Assembly: GCA_963665545.2 (NCBI GenBank)
Contig: CAXXKZ010000005.1
Location: forward strand, 35,017 to 99,016
Direction of reading: 5' to 3'
DNA: 64,000 bases
DNA from: G963665545 sp963665545
Lineage (GTDB): Bacteria; Pseudomonadota; Gammaproteobacteria; Xanthomonadales; SZUA-36
Both the position numbers and the translations under genes were made by a program. This document shows, one piece after another, positions 44,696 through 54,128 of this stretch; position 1 is the stretch's first letter, and each line of letters begins with the position of its first letter. The notes beneath the pieces were generated by a model, which made no database searches, had not been told where the DNA came from, and saw nothing but the letters and a program-made list of their open reading frames with translations.

Positions 44696-46018
44696 ATGAA
44701 ATTGAGCGGCAGCATCAAAAATGTCATAGCCACGCTTGTGCTCATCATGACGGCGAGCTCTGGAGCCTATTCCGCACAGTACGTCAGCCTGAATAGCGTG
44801 ATCGACGGGGTGCTGGCGCAAAACGCCGCTTTGAAAGCGGCAAGAGCTAACTGGGAATCTGCCCAGGCGCGTCCTGAAATCCTCGCTGCACTACCCGACC
44901 CCATGCTCACTTTCGGGTATTTTTTCCAAAGCGTTGAAACCCGTGTCGGCCCCATGGACTACAAATTCACGCTAAAGCAGAAGTTCCCCTATCCGGGCAA
45001 GCGTTCGCTGGCAGCGAATCAGGCTGAGGCTGAAGCGAAGCTGGCCATGTGGCGCTTCCAAACTCAAGAGAGGAATCTGATTTTAAAGGTCAAGCTAGGC
45101 TACTTTAAACTGCAGCAAGAGGCGGCGATGCGCGCGGTGTTCGAAGAGGAATTATTGCTTCTGGAGTCTATTTCGGCAGCCGCGCGGGTACGTTACGAAA
45201 CGGGCATCGGGGAGCAGCAGGAGTTACTGAAAGTGGATCTGGCGGCCAGTGATATTCTGAATCGGCTGCTGGACCTCGACCGGCAGAAGCGGTCAGCTCT
45301 GGCACAACTAAACGCACTATCGGGCAATCAGCCTGAGCGAGTGATCAACGTTGATCCGCAATTTGAGCGCATGAGCGTTCCCAGTGAAGAACTGGCGATC
45401 GCTGTGGCGGAAGTGTATCGACAGGAACTTCAGGCGGCCGGCGTTGCGACCGAACGCGACTCGCTGGGACTTTCGTTGGCAGAAAAAAGCGGCCTTCCCG
45501 ATTTTACAGTGGGTGTCGAATACATCGAGGTGGGAGAAAGTCTGTTTCCTGGAACTCTGGATAGCGGTGATGATGCGCTGATGGCCTTTGTCAGTGTTAA
45601 TCTTCCAATCTGGCGCGGCAAAGTTCGCGCTCAAGTGGTCGAAGCGCACAAGAAGCTGCAAGCCAGCCAAGAGATGGAAATCGACGTGCGCAAAGAGATT
45701 ATTGCAGAGGTCAACGCGGCTTGGTTCCAGGCCAGGATAAGGGAGGAGCAGATAGAACTGTATCATTCAAATCTGATCCCGCAGTCTGAGCAGAGTCTTG
45801 AGTCCGTGTTGGCCGGCTACAGGGCAGCGCGGACCCGATTTCTCGATGTTTTGGACAGTCAGCGTGTCTTGCTCAGATTACGGCTTGGGCTGATTGCCGC
45901 GGAAACCGACTTTGCGAGGTCCCTGGCCAGCATGGAACGTAGTGTTGGTGTCGATCTTGACCGCATCGCGAATCTGGGTGCGTCAATTCAGTCGGCGGCG
46001 GATTCCCCCTCAGAATAA
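44696..46018 (+). CDS. TolC-family outer-membrane efflux protein (CusC/CzcC-like)
   Basis: 440 residues. The ATG at 44696 opens a signal peptide (ends SGAYSA). The body shows the two tandem helix-rich repeats of TolC proteins: SLNSVIDGVLAQNAALKAAR, YRAARTRFLDVLDSQRVLLR. MLTFGYFFQSVETRVGP and KFPYPGKRSLAANQAEAEA are typical of the heavy-metal subgroup. It would form the outer-membrane channel of a tripartite metal pump with the next two genes; the adaptor starts 5 nt downstream. It appears intact. Confidence 0.9.
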   Translation: MKLSGSIKNVIATLVLIMTASSGAYSAQYVSLNSVIDGVLAQNAALKAARANWESAQARPEILAALPDPMLTFGYFFQSVETRVGPMDYKFTLKQKFPYPGKRSLAANQAEAEAKLAMWRFQTQERNLILKVKLGYFKLQQEAAMRAVFEEELLLLESISAAARVRYETGIGEQQELLKVDLAASDILNRLLDLDRQKRSALAQLNALSGNQPERVINVDPQFERMSVPSEELAIAVAEVYRQELQAAGVATERDSLGLSLAEKSGLPDFTVGVEYIEVGESLFPGTLDSGDDALMAFVSVNLPIWRGKVRAQVVEAHKKLQASQEMEIDVRKEIIAEVNAAWFQARIREEQIELYHSNLIPQSEQSLESVLAGYRAARTRFLDVLDSQRVLLRLRLGLIAAETDFARSLASMERSVGVDLDRIANLGASIQSAADSPSE

Positions 46019-46023
46019 TCGAG

Positions 46024-47445
46024 ATGTTGAAGCAGGCAGCAAAATTCTTGACCGCATGTGGCCTCGCTGTTTTTGCGATTTTTGTGATGACCAGTTGCAA
46101 TCAGACTTGGGAAGACCAGCCACAAGCAGTTGCCGAAGAAACAACGCCGCTCCAATCACCATTGCCACAAAAACAGGACCAAGACACAGAGTCGGGCGTG
46201 TATCTGTGCCCCATGCACCCGAATATCGTGGCGCATGAACCCGGGCGCTGCCCGATCTGCGGCATGGACCTGCAACTGAGCACGCCGCGCCAGTCACCGC
46301 TTCCACAAGAACGTGACCAAGACACAGAGTCGGACGTGTATTTATGTCCCATGCACCCGAACATCGTGGCGCATGAACCCGGGAAATGCCCGATCTGCGG
46401 CATGGACCTGCAACTCAGAAAAAAGAGCGGCACGAAGGGAATAGCCGGGCGCTCGCCCGTGCAGCTCGTCCCCCTGCAACGTCAGCTGATCAACTTGAGA
46501 ACCGCCAGGATTGAAATGTCCGAGGTCATGAAGACCATCCGCACCGTCGGAATCATGAAACTTGACGACTCGGCGCTGGTCACCATATCCGCCTGGACCG
46601 CTGGGAGAATCGAGAAACTATACGTAAACAAGACGGAGACCCAGGTTCGCAAGGGCGATCGGCTCTACTCGATCTACAGTCCGGACCTCTATTCAACCAT
46701 GCAGGAGTACGTTGGCCTGTTGGAAAAACGGCCAGAAAATACTCGGCTCCTCGATGCAACTCGGACACGTCTGTCTTTGCTTGGATTATCGGACGCACAA
46801 ATAACGTCGCTAGGCACCGAGCGGCAAGTTTCGCCCACGATCGATGTATCAAGCCAGGTCGAAGGACTGGTGACGCATCTTGGAGTTCAGCAGGGAGGGT
46901 ATGTCAAGACAGGTGATCCCATGTACACCATTGCGCACCTGTCGCGTTTATGGCTCATCGTGACCATCTACGAGTTTGAACTCGGACTGATTGAACCGGG
47001 CATGCGCGTCGTGGCCACCAGCCCCGCACTCCCCGATGACGCATTCGAGGGAACAATCACGCTGACAAACCACAAGATCGGAGAGCACGCGCGCGTCGCC
47101 GAGATTCGCGTCGAATTAGATCGGCGATATGCGCAGTACGGTGGCGATTCGTTCCACCGCCTGCTTCCGGAAATGTACATGGACGTCGAGATTCAAACCA
47201 ATCTTGGCGAGCAGCTTGTCGTTCCGGCCAGCGCAGTGTTCAACACCGGGAAACGTGACTATGTCTTTATCGAACAGGATGAAGGGCTCTTCGTTCCCAG
47301 AGAGGTCCGCCTGGGCGCCAAGGCGGGCGATGAGTTCGTGGTTTTGGACGGATTGGAAAGCGGGATGTCTGTCGTGGTCGATGGCACTTTCTTGCTGGAC
47401 AGCGAGAGCCAGTTCCGGGCAGCTGCAGAGGGGAATGAGCCGTAA
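46024..47445 (+). CDS. Periplasmic adaptor of heavy-metal RND efflux (CusB-like) with two metal-binding modules
   Basis: 473-residue membrane fusion lipoprotein (lipobox VMTSC). Residues about 59-84 and 105-130 are two copies of a heavy-metal-binding module, YLCPMHPNIVAHEPG then CPICGMDLQL, with Cys, His and Met ligands. The two are encoded by a 138-bp-period tandem repeat (46153-46418). Relatives usually carry one copy. The hairpin, lipoyl and beta-barrel domains follow (VGIMKLDDSALVTISAWTAG, VSSQVEGLVTHLGVQQGG). Cu(I) or Ag(I) is the expected metal. The pump gene starts immediately after. Confidence 0.92.
   Translation: MLKQAAKFLTACGLAVFAIFVMTSCNQTWEDQPQAVAEETTPLQSPLPQKQDQDTESGVYLCPMHPNIVAHEPGRCPICGMDLQLSTPRQSPLPQERDQDTESDVYLCPMHPNIVAHEPGKCPICGMDLQLRKKSGTKGIAGRSPVQLVPLQRQLINLRTARIEMSEVMKTIRTVGIMKLDDSALVTISAWTAGRIEKLYVNKTETQVRKGDRLYSIYSPDLYSTMQEYVGLLEKRPENTRLLDATRTRLSLLGLSDAQITSLGTERQVSPTIDVSSQVEGLVTHLGVQQGGYVKTGDPMYTIAHLSRLWLIVTIYEFELGLIEPGMRVVATSPALPDDAFEGTITLTNHKIGEHARVAEIRVELDRRYAQYGGDSFHRLLPEMYMDVEIQTNLGEQLVVPASAVFNTGKRDYVFIEQDEGLFVPREVRLGAKAGDEFVVLDGLESGMSVVVDGTFLLDSESQFRAAAEGNEP
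46153..46418 (+). repeat. Tandem duplication (period 138 bp) within the adaptor gene
   Basis: Two near-identical units from 46153 and 46291, each encoding SPLPQ...DQDTES, then the metal-binding module. High nucleotide identity points to a recent duplication that doubled the metal-binding domain. Confidence 0.85.
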
Positions 47446-50400
47446 TTAATCGCATCATAGCTTGGTGCCTGAACAACCAATTTCTGACCTCGGTTGGAAT
47501 TGTGGGGCTCACCGTCGGCGGTTTGCTCGCGGTCAACAATGTCAATCTGGACGCCATACCCGATCTCTCCGACGTCCAGGTCATCGTCTATACCGAGTGG
47601 CCGGGTCGCGCTCCGACATTGGTGGAGGACCAGATAACCTACCCCATCGTTTCCTCACTCTCCACGGCGCCTGCCGTACGCTACGCCCGCGGCCAGACTT
47701 TCTTCGGACTGTCGTTCGTGACGGTCGTTTTCGAAGACGGCACGGACATGTATTGGGCGCGCTCCAGGGTGCTGGAGTATCTCAATCAGGTCCAGAACCA
47801 ACTCCCGGAAGGCGTCACCACGTCGCTGGGCCCTGACGCAACCGGGGTTGGGTGGGTATATCAATACGCCCTGGTAGACCCCACTGGGCAACAAAGCCTG
47901 GCAGAGCTTCGATCGTTCCAGGATTGGACACTGCGTTACTACCTCCAAGACACGCCCGGCGTCGCCGAAGTCGCCAGCATCGGCGGTCATGTCAACCAGT
48001 ACCAGGTCATTATCGACCACAATGACCTTGCGGCCAGACGCCTCACCATTGGCGGTGTGATTCAAGCGATTCGTGAGTCGAACCGAAGCATCGGCGGACG
48101 TGTGCTGGAATTTGGCGAAACTGAGTACATGGTTCGGGCAGAGGGCTATATCGAAAGCCTCGAGGACATCGAAAACACCGCCATCGGTGTGACTGATCAA
48201 GGGGTCCCGATCACGGTGGGGGATATCGCCCGCGTGGTTCGTGGGCCGGAGATCCGCCGGGGCATTCTGGATATCGACGGCAAGGGTGAAGCGGTGGGCG
48301 GCATCGTCATCATGCGATATGGCCAAAATGCGCTGAAGACAATCCGGGCGGTCAAGGAAAAACTCGAGGCGATAAAGCCGTCACTGCCTGCTGGGGTTGA
48401 AATCGTCACCGGCTATGACCGTTCAAACCTGATCATGCGAGCCATCCGGAGTCTCCGCGACACGCTCATCGAGGAAATGATTATTGTCAGCATCGCCATC
48501 TTCATTTTCCTGTTCCATGTGCGTAGCGCCCTGGTGGCTATCATCGTCTTGCCGCTCGCCGTAATCATCTCCTTTATCCCAATGGCGCTCATGAACATAT
48601 CGTCCAACATCATGTCGCTCGGTGGCATCGCCATCGCCGTTGGCGCGATGGTCGATTCCGCCATCGTGCTGATCGACAACGCTCACAAGTGGCTCCGGCG
48701 CTGGAACGAGGCGCGCGAGAGAATGAGCGCCGAAAGAACTCAAGACCTCAGTGAGGAAGATCGAACACTGGCGGCCATGGGACGTGTCGAGGTGATCACC
48801 AAGGCCAGCCAGCAAGTGGGTAGGCCGCTGTTCTATTCGCTGGCCATTATCGCCGTGGCATTTTTGCCGGTATTTGCGCTTGAAGCTCAGTCAGGGCGGC
48901 TCTTCAAGCCGCTGGCCTACACCAAAACCTTTGCAATGTCCGCCGCCGCCATTCTTTCGATTACGCTCGTACCGTTGCTGGTGCATTGGTTTGTTCGTGG
49001 AAGAATTCCGAAAGAAGAAAAAAACTATATTGGCAGGTTCTTGATATGGATCTATAAACCATTCGTCGATTTTGCCTTGCGGTTCAAATTGCTGACGCTT
49101 CTCCTGGCGTTGGTGTTGGGCGCAGCAAGTTGGCTGCCTTTTACGAGTATCGGCTGGGAATTCATGCCGCCACTGAATGAGGGTTCCCTGCTCTACATGC
49201 CAACCAGCCCACCGGGCATGTCGATTACCGAGTCAAAGAGCATCCTTCAGCGGCAGGACGCGATCATCGCTAGTCTGCCTGAGGTTAAACGGGTGTTTGG
49301 AAAGATTGGCCGAGCGAATACCGCGACGGATCCTGCCCCGATATCCATGGTCGAGACGGTCATTACGCTCAAGCCCGAGGACCAGTGGCGGCCCGGAATG
49401 ACCCTCGAGAAGATCAAGCAACAACTGACCGGCATGTTGCCCATCCCGGGCATGCCCGCAACATGGTGGATGCCGATCCAGACGCGTATTGAAATGCTTG
49501 CAACTGGCATTCGCAGCGAGATTGGTGTCAAGGTGATGGGCCCGGATTTGGAGGTGATCCAACAAATATCACAAGAAATCGAAGCCTTGTTGGGCGAAGA
49601 CCCCAACACTGCTTCCGTGTTCGCCGAACGCGTAACCGGCGGATATTACCTGGACTTTGAAATTGACCGCAGGGCGATCACGCGCTACGGCCTGACTGTC
49701 GCCCGTGTCCAGCACTGCATCGAGGCTGCGGTTGGGGGGATAAACGTTACAACGGTCATTGAAGGGTCGCGAACAATACCCGGTCAATGTTCGCTATTCG
49801 CGTGATTTTAGAAGCGATGTGCCGGCATTGCGTCGGGTGCTCATCAGCACACCGGCCGGTGGCCACATTATGCTGGGTCAAGTCGCGGATATCCAATTAA
49901 CGCAAGGCCCACCGATGATCCGCAATTAAAATGGCATGCTGGCAGGGTTCGTGTTTGTCGATACTTACGGTACGGACCTCGAAACTTACGTTAACAGGGC
50001 CAAAGAACTCATCGAAAGAAATGTGTATATCCCACCAAAGTACTACCTCGAGTGGAGCGGGCAGTATGAATACATGTTGAAGGCTAGAGAGTCGCTGCTA
50101 TTGATCATACCGTTTACCCTGGCGGTTATCTTTGTACTGCTGTTCATCCAGTTTCGCGCTGTCAGCGAGGCGCTCATCGTCATTCTGAGCGTTCCCTTCT
50201 CCCTCATTGGCGGTGCATGGCTCATGTGGCTGCTCGATTACAACTTCAGCATTGCAGCCGCTGTCGGCTTCATTGCGCTGGCAGGGGTAGCTGCCGAAAC
50301 CGGTGTCATGATGATCGTGTACCTGAATGCGGCCTGGAGCGACCTGGTGGCATCACAGACGCATCGTCTCGATATGACCATGCTCCGCCAGGCCGTGGTC

Positions 50401-50533
50401 GAGGGGTCTGTGCAGAGGGTGCGGCCGAAAGTGATGACGGCCTGCACCACAATCATCGCCTTGCTGCCGATCATGTGGAGTACCGGCACGGGAGCGGACA
50501 CCATGAAACGAATCGCAGCGCCTATGATCGGTG

Positions 50534-51918
50534 GAGTTATGATCGAATCTGGTGTTTGAGCAGTTGAAAAAAAGCGGCGTATCTGGTTGATTTGTTGTTA
50601 CCAAACTTCAAAGCAACCAAAGGAGATACGCCACTATGAACAAGAATAATGTTATTGAACTGGAACGTCGAGCAATCAGTGCCGATCCGTTGACCGAATT
50701 GCTCAAAGAAGGCGCCCGGAAGCTGCTCGCCGAAGCGGTGGAAAGTGAAGTCCAGGAGCTGCTGGCCAAGTATCAGGATTGGCGTACCGAATCAGGTCAT
50801 GCCGGTGTGGTGCGCAACGGTTACCTGCCAGAACGTGAGTTGCAGACCGGCCTGGGACCGATCCGGGTGAGAATTCCCAAGGTGCGCTCGAAGACCGGTG
50901 AAGCAGTGAGTTTTCAGTCGGTGCTGGTGCCGCCATATGTGCGCAAGACAGCGACTTTCGAGGCAGCCATTCCGTGGTTGTACCTCAAAGGGGTATCCAG
51001 CGGTGAGATGGCTGAGGCGTTGCGGGTACTGGTGGGCCCGCAGGCACAGGGTCTGTCGGCCAGCACGGTATCCCGCCTGAAACAGGTATGGGCGGAGGAA
51101 TATCGAGCGTGGAGCCAGCGTCGCCTGGGACAGGACCGGTGGGTGTATGTCTGGGCTGATGGTGTCTACAGTGGGCTGCGGGCGGAGGATGCCAAGCTCT
51201 GCGCGCTGGTGATCATTGGTGTCAATGAACGCGGCGAAAAACATTTTCTGGCGATTGAGGACGGGGTGCGGGAATCGACTCAGAGTTGGCGTGAGGTGTT
51301 GCTGAATCTGAAGTCGCGCGGCATGAGCGCCCCACAACTGGCGATTGGTGATGGTGCGATGGGTTTTTGGGCGGCGCTGGATGAAATCTTTCCGGCCAGC
51401 CGCCAGCAACGCTGCTGGATGCACAAGACCATGAATGTACTGAATTGTTTGCCGAAATCCGCACAACCCAAAGCCAAGCAGGCCCTGCACGCCATCTGGC
51501 AGGCGGAAACCAAGGATGATGCAAACAAGGCGTTTGATTTGTTTATTGAGATCTTTGAGGCGAAATACCCGAAAGCGACGAGCTGTTTGCTCAAGGATCG
51601 GGATGAACTGTTGGCATTTTATGATTTTCCGGCCCAACACTGGCAGAGCATCCGGACCAGCAACCCGATTGAATCCACCTTTGCCACCATCCGCCACCGG
51701 ACCAAAAGATCCAAAGGTTGTCTGACGCGCAATGGCATGTTGCATATGATGTTCAAATTGAGCCAGTGTGCGGAAAAGAAATGGCGCCGGCTACGCGGCT
51801 TTGATTACCTGGCCAAGGTGATTACGGGGGTGAAATTCAAAGATGGGATCGAGGTAAAAGAGATTGATCAGGTCGCCGCTTGAATCAAATGGCTAAACAC
51901 CAGATTTGACAATAGCTC
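50534..51918 (+). mobile_element. IS256-family insertion sequence, 1385 bp, with 10-bp target duplication
   Basis: Terminal inverted repeats start GAGTTAT...AATCTGGTGTTT on the left and, on the complement of the right, GAGCTAT...AATCTGGTGTTT. The flanking direct repeat ATGATCGGTG occurs at 50524-50533 and 51919-51928. Removing the element and one repeat restores the pump reading frame exactly. The transposase is intact, so the copy looks young. Confidence 0.9.
50636..51883 (+). CDS. IS256-family (mutator-type) transposase
   Basis: 415 residues, complete. The DDE core is visible: Asp in YVWADGVYSGL, Asp in LAIGDGAMGFWAAL and Glu in SNPIESTFATIRHRT. The CWMHKTMNVL motif of the family lies between the second Asp and the Glu. 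AAAGGAG precedes the ATG. Length and domain order are normal for IS256. Confidence 0.96.
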   Translation: MNKNNVIELERRAISADPLTELLKEGARKLLAEAVESEVQELLAKYQDWRTESGHAGVVRNGYLPERELQTGLGPIRVRIPKVRSKTGEAVSFQSVLVPPYVRKTATFEAAIPWLYLKGVSSGEMAEALRVLVGPQAQGLSASTVSRLKQVWAEEYRAWSQRRLGQDRWVYVWADGVYSGLRAEDAKLCALVIIGVNERGEKHFLAIEDGVRESTQSWREVLLNLKSRGMSAPQLAIGDGAMGFWAALDEIFPASRQQRCWMHKTMNVLNCLPKSAQPKAKQALHAIWQAETKDDANKAFDLFIEIFEAKYPKATSCLLKDRDELLAFYDFPAQHWQSIRTSNPIESTFATIRHRTKRSKGCLTRNGMLHMMFKLSQCAEKKWRRLRGFDYLAKVITGVKFKDGIEVKEIDQVAA

Positions 51919-52085
51919 ATGATCGGTGGCATGGTGAGTTCAACGATTTTGACGCTTGTGATCATCCCGGCGATCTACTACCTTTATCGATCACGGCAAA
52001 TTGTTGACGGTCAGGTGACGCCGGCGGCCAGCAGTATCGCGAGCCGCAAGCGGCAACCCTGAATATTGCCCTGGTAGAATACACC

Positions 52086-52985
52086 ATGATCATCAACTCC
52101 CGAATTGCCCTGGTCTCCATGCTGATTTCACTATGCCTGCTTGCCGGACCGGCATTGGGACAGAAAGAAGAGCAGATTCAGATCACATTCGACGACAAGG
52201 TCGTCGTCGGCGGTTTTGAAGAACCTCCCCGGCTGGTACGGGCTGAAGGCTGGGAATGGGACCACGAAGTGCGGGTCTGGCTGCCGCCTTCCTACAGATC
52301 GTCCGACAAAATCTACCCGACCCTGTGGGTAACCGACAACAGCCTGGAATTGATGCAAGGCGCGCTGATCGGTTCCGAATTCGGTCTGGCGCCCGAGTTG
52401 ATCGTGGTCGCGGTGGGCTCGCCCGCGGGCACCAATGCGGCCGAATTCCAACGCCGCAGATCCTATGATTTCATCCCGGATGCGTCACTGATGGGGCCCT
52501 TATTTGCGCCCATGGCCGAGGGAATCGGCGGCGCACCCGGCTTCCTGAGTTTCCTGGTCAACCAGCTCCGCCCCATGCTCGCCAGGGAATACCGAATGGA
52601 CCCGGACGATCACGGTTATGCCGGCCATTCCGGCGGTGGGCAATTCGGGCTCTATGTGCTGCTCAACAAGCCCGCGAGCTTTACCAAGTACATCATCAGC
52701 AGCCCGGCCACGTACCAACCCTGGCTGGACATGGAAGAGGCCTGGAGTCAACAGCACAAGGACCTCGAGGCCAAGGTATTCATGAGCGCCGGTGAGGCGG
52801 AGGCCTACCACCCGATATGGTCCGGCGCCCAGATCGCCTCGACCGTCGCCCTGCTCGCCGAACGATTTGGAACACGCAAATACCCATCACTGAAACTGAA
52901 AGTCAGGTTTTTCCCCGAGGAGGATCATCTCACCGTCATGCCGATCGCCTATACCCACGGCGTCAGGTACCTGTGGGGACAATGA
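52086..52985 (+). CDS. Secreted alpha/beta hydrolase (putative esterase, EsteraseD-like)
   Basis: 299 residues. A signal peptide (about 1-25, ends GPALGQ) leads to an esterase-type alpha/beta hydrolase: LPPSYRSSDKIYPTLWVTD, nucleophile elbow YAGHSGGGQFGLYVL, and a late EDHLTVMP carrying the catalytic His. Such proteins hydrolyse feruloyl, siderophore or other esters. It stands alone, 23 bp after the end of the pump gene. It appears intact. Confidence 0.85.
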   Translation: MIINSRIALVSMLISLCLLAGPALGQKEEQIQITFDDKVVVGGFEEPPRLVRAEGWEWDHEVRVWLPPSYRSSDKIYPTLWVTDNSLELMQGALIGSEFGLAPELIVVAVGSPAGTNAAEFQRRRSYDFIPDASLMGPLFAPMAEGIGGAPGFLSFLVNQLRPMLAREYRMDPDDHGYAGHSGGGQFGLYVLLNKPASFTKYIISSPATYQPWLDMEEAWSQQHKDLEAKVFMSAGEAEAYHPIWSGAQIASTVALLAERFGTRKYPSLKLKVRFFPEEDHLTVMPIAYTHGVRYLWGQ

Positions 52986-53432
52986 GGCTTCTGCTTTACA
53001 CGCTGATGGCGCTGGGGCGGAATCGATGCCTCGCATGTAACCTTTGTCGCACTGGACTTCAATCACCAGTTCTGGTTCGAGGTGCTCCAGTCCCACGGGT
53101 TTGATCCTGAGCTGCCGACCCATCTCGTTGACGACCGTGCTTGCGATCGTGTTGTTCATGAAGCTGCCTTTTCTGTCTACGCTTAAAGATTTCACGACAG
53201 TTTCCCAGAAAGCCCTGGCGGTCATTATGGCCAGGTCAATAAGTCCCAGGTGCGCTCCTACAGCAAGCGATCCGATTTTACATTATCTACGAAATCCATC
53301 GCGCTAAGGCGCTTCAGTTCCTCGACAGAGGAAGTCGAAGGGTTTCCCCTGGCAGGTACCTATTTGAGCGCACTCTCTTGGCCTGATCAGTTGGGGCCTG
53401 CCGAAACCTGCAGCTACCGGCCTGGTATTCCT
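52986..53432. other. No supported gene
   Basis: 447 bp. A minus-strand ATG near 53158 opens a short frame (MNNTIASTVVNEMGRQ...), but I recognise nothing in it and it runs antisense into the esterase. No RNA gene, terminator or repeat stands out. Confidence 0.4.
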
Positions 53433-53975
53433 TCAATCACCAACCCTGATAAAAACACCCGGGTCCTTCCAGTCCATCAGCTTTGTTGATGGGTCGATGA
53501 ACATTTCCAGGTGCTCGGGTTTAAGCTCGCCCAGCGCCACACCATCGTCGATCTCCGTACCGGGCACCCTGCCCTGCGAAACCCAGACCCTGAATTGCAC
53601 CGGGTCCGGACTCCACACGGTGAAGTGATCCGCGGATTTATCCAGTACCAACCATAAATAAAGCGGCTCTTCGTCTGGGCCAACCTCCCTGATGTTGGCG
53701 AACAGAACCTCACCCCAGCTCCGGATACTGCCCTCAACGATTTGCATCTCGACACCGTTGATCCCACGCTCCATCCATGCTGCCTGCAAGCGGCCGCTAC
53801 CCTCGTCTAGCACCGTAGTAATGACCACCATGTCCGGTCCCAGCTAGGTGCCCTGCCAATCTTCGATATTCAAAGTCACTGCGTTCTCACCCAGGGGGTA
53901 GGGTGAATACACCACTTCGCAAGCAGCGAGAACCAGGATGACGGGCAGCAGAATGCCTGTAAATTTCGATTTCAT
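53433..53975 (-). CDS. Lipoprotein of unknown function, interrupted by an in-frame TAG
   Basis: ATG 53975 follows a strong ribosome site (GGAGGA, 7 nt upstream). A lipoprotein signal comes first (LVLAACEVVY). Codon 44 is TAG (53844), after which the same frame continues 132 residues to 53433: MVVITTVLDEGSGRLQAAW, PLYLWLVLDKSADHFTVWSP, GVALGELKPEHLEMF. The second part has coding character but matches no family I know. The gene is divergent from nothing nearby and faces the esterase at 52086. Confidence 0.6.
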
Positions 53976-54128
53976 TTCGTGTTCCTCCGAGATATACCAT
54001 TACAGTGGTGAACACGTTACCGCCCAACAGCTTAGGTTGCCTGACCAAAACCATATGGTTTGCTTAATCTTTCTTAGCAGCCTGGAACGCCGCAGATTCA
54101 CGCGCTCATAGAAAGGCATTGCGGTAGT

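Larger units (their letters stand above)
47446..52062 (+). pseudogene. Heavy-metal RND efflux pump (CusA/CzcA-like), interrupted by indel, nonsense codon and IS
   Basis: Inner-membrane proton/metal antiporter of about 1,040 residues. Early motifs NVNLDAIPDLSDVQVIVYTE and TYPIVSSLSTAPAVRYARGQ are those of CusA. Homology extends upstream to about 47446 (INRIIAWCLNNQFLTSVG) but no ATG, GTG or TTG opens it; the codons there are GTA and ATT. A 1-nt insertion in GGG at 49764 shifts the frame, TAA at 49927 replaces an expected Glu, and an IS256-family element sits in the codons for AAPMIGGMVSS. The final piece (51919-52062) completes TILTLVIIPAIYYLY. Pump function must be lost if these lesions are real. 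Confidence 0.88.

Noticed and set aside
49806..50559. Separate small RND-like gene starting at 49936
   Set aside because: It is the continuation of the pump gene after a 1-nt insertion and a TAA; no ribosome site precedes it.
50792..51745. 317-codon minus-strand frame
   Set aside because: Antisense to the IS256 transposase; a common mirror frame of such genes.
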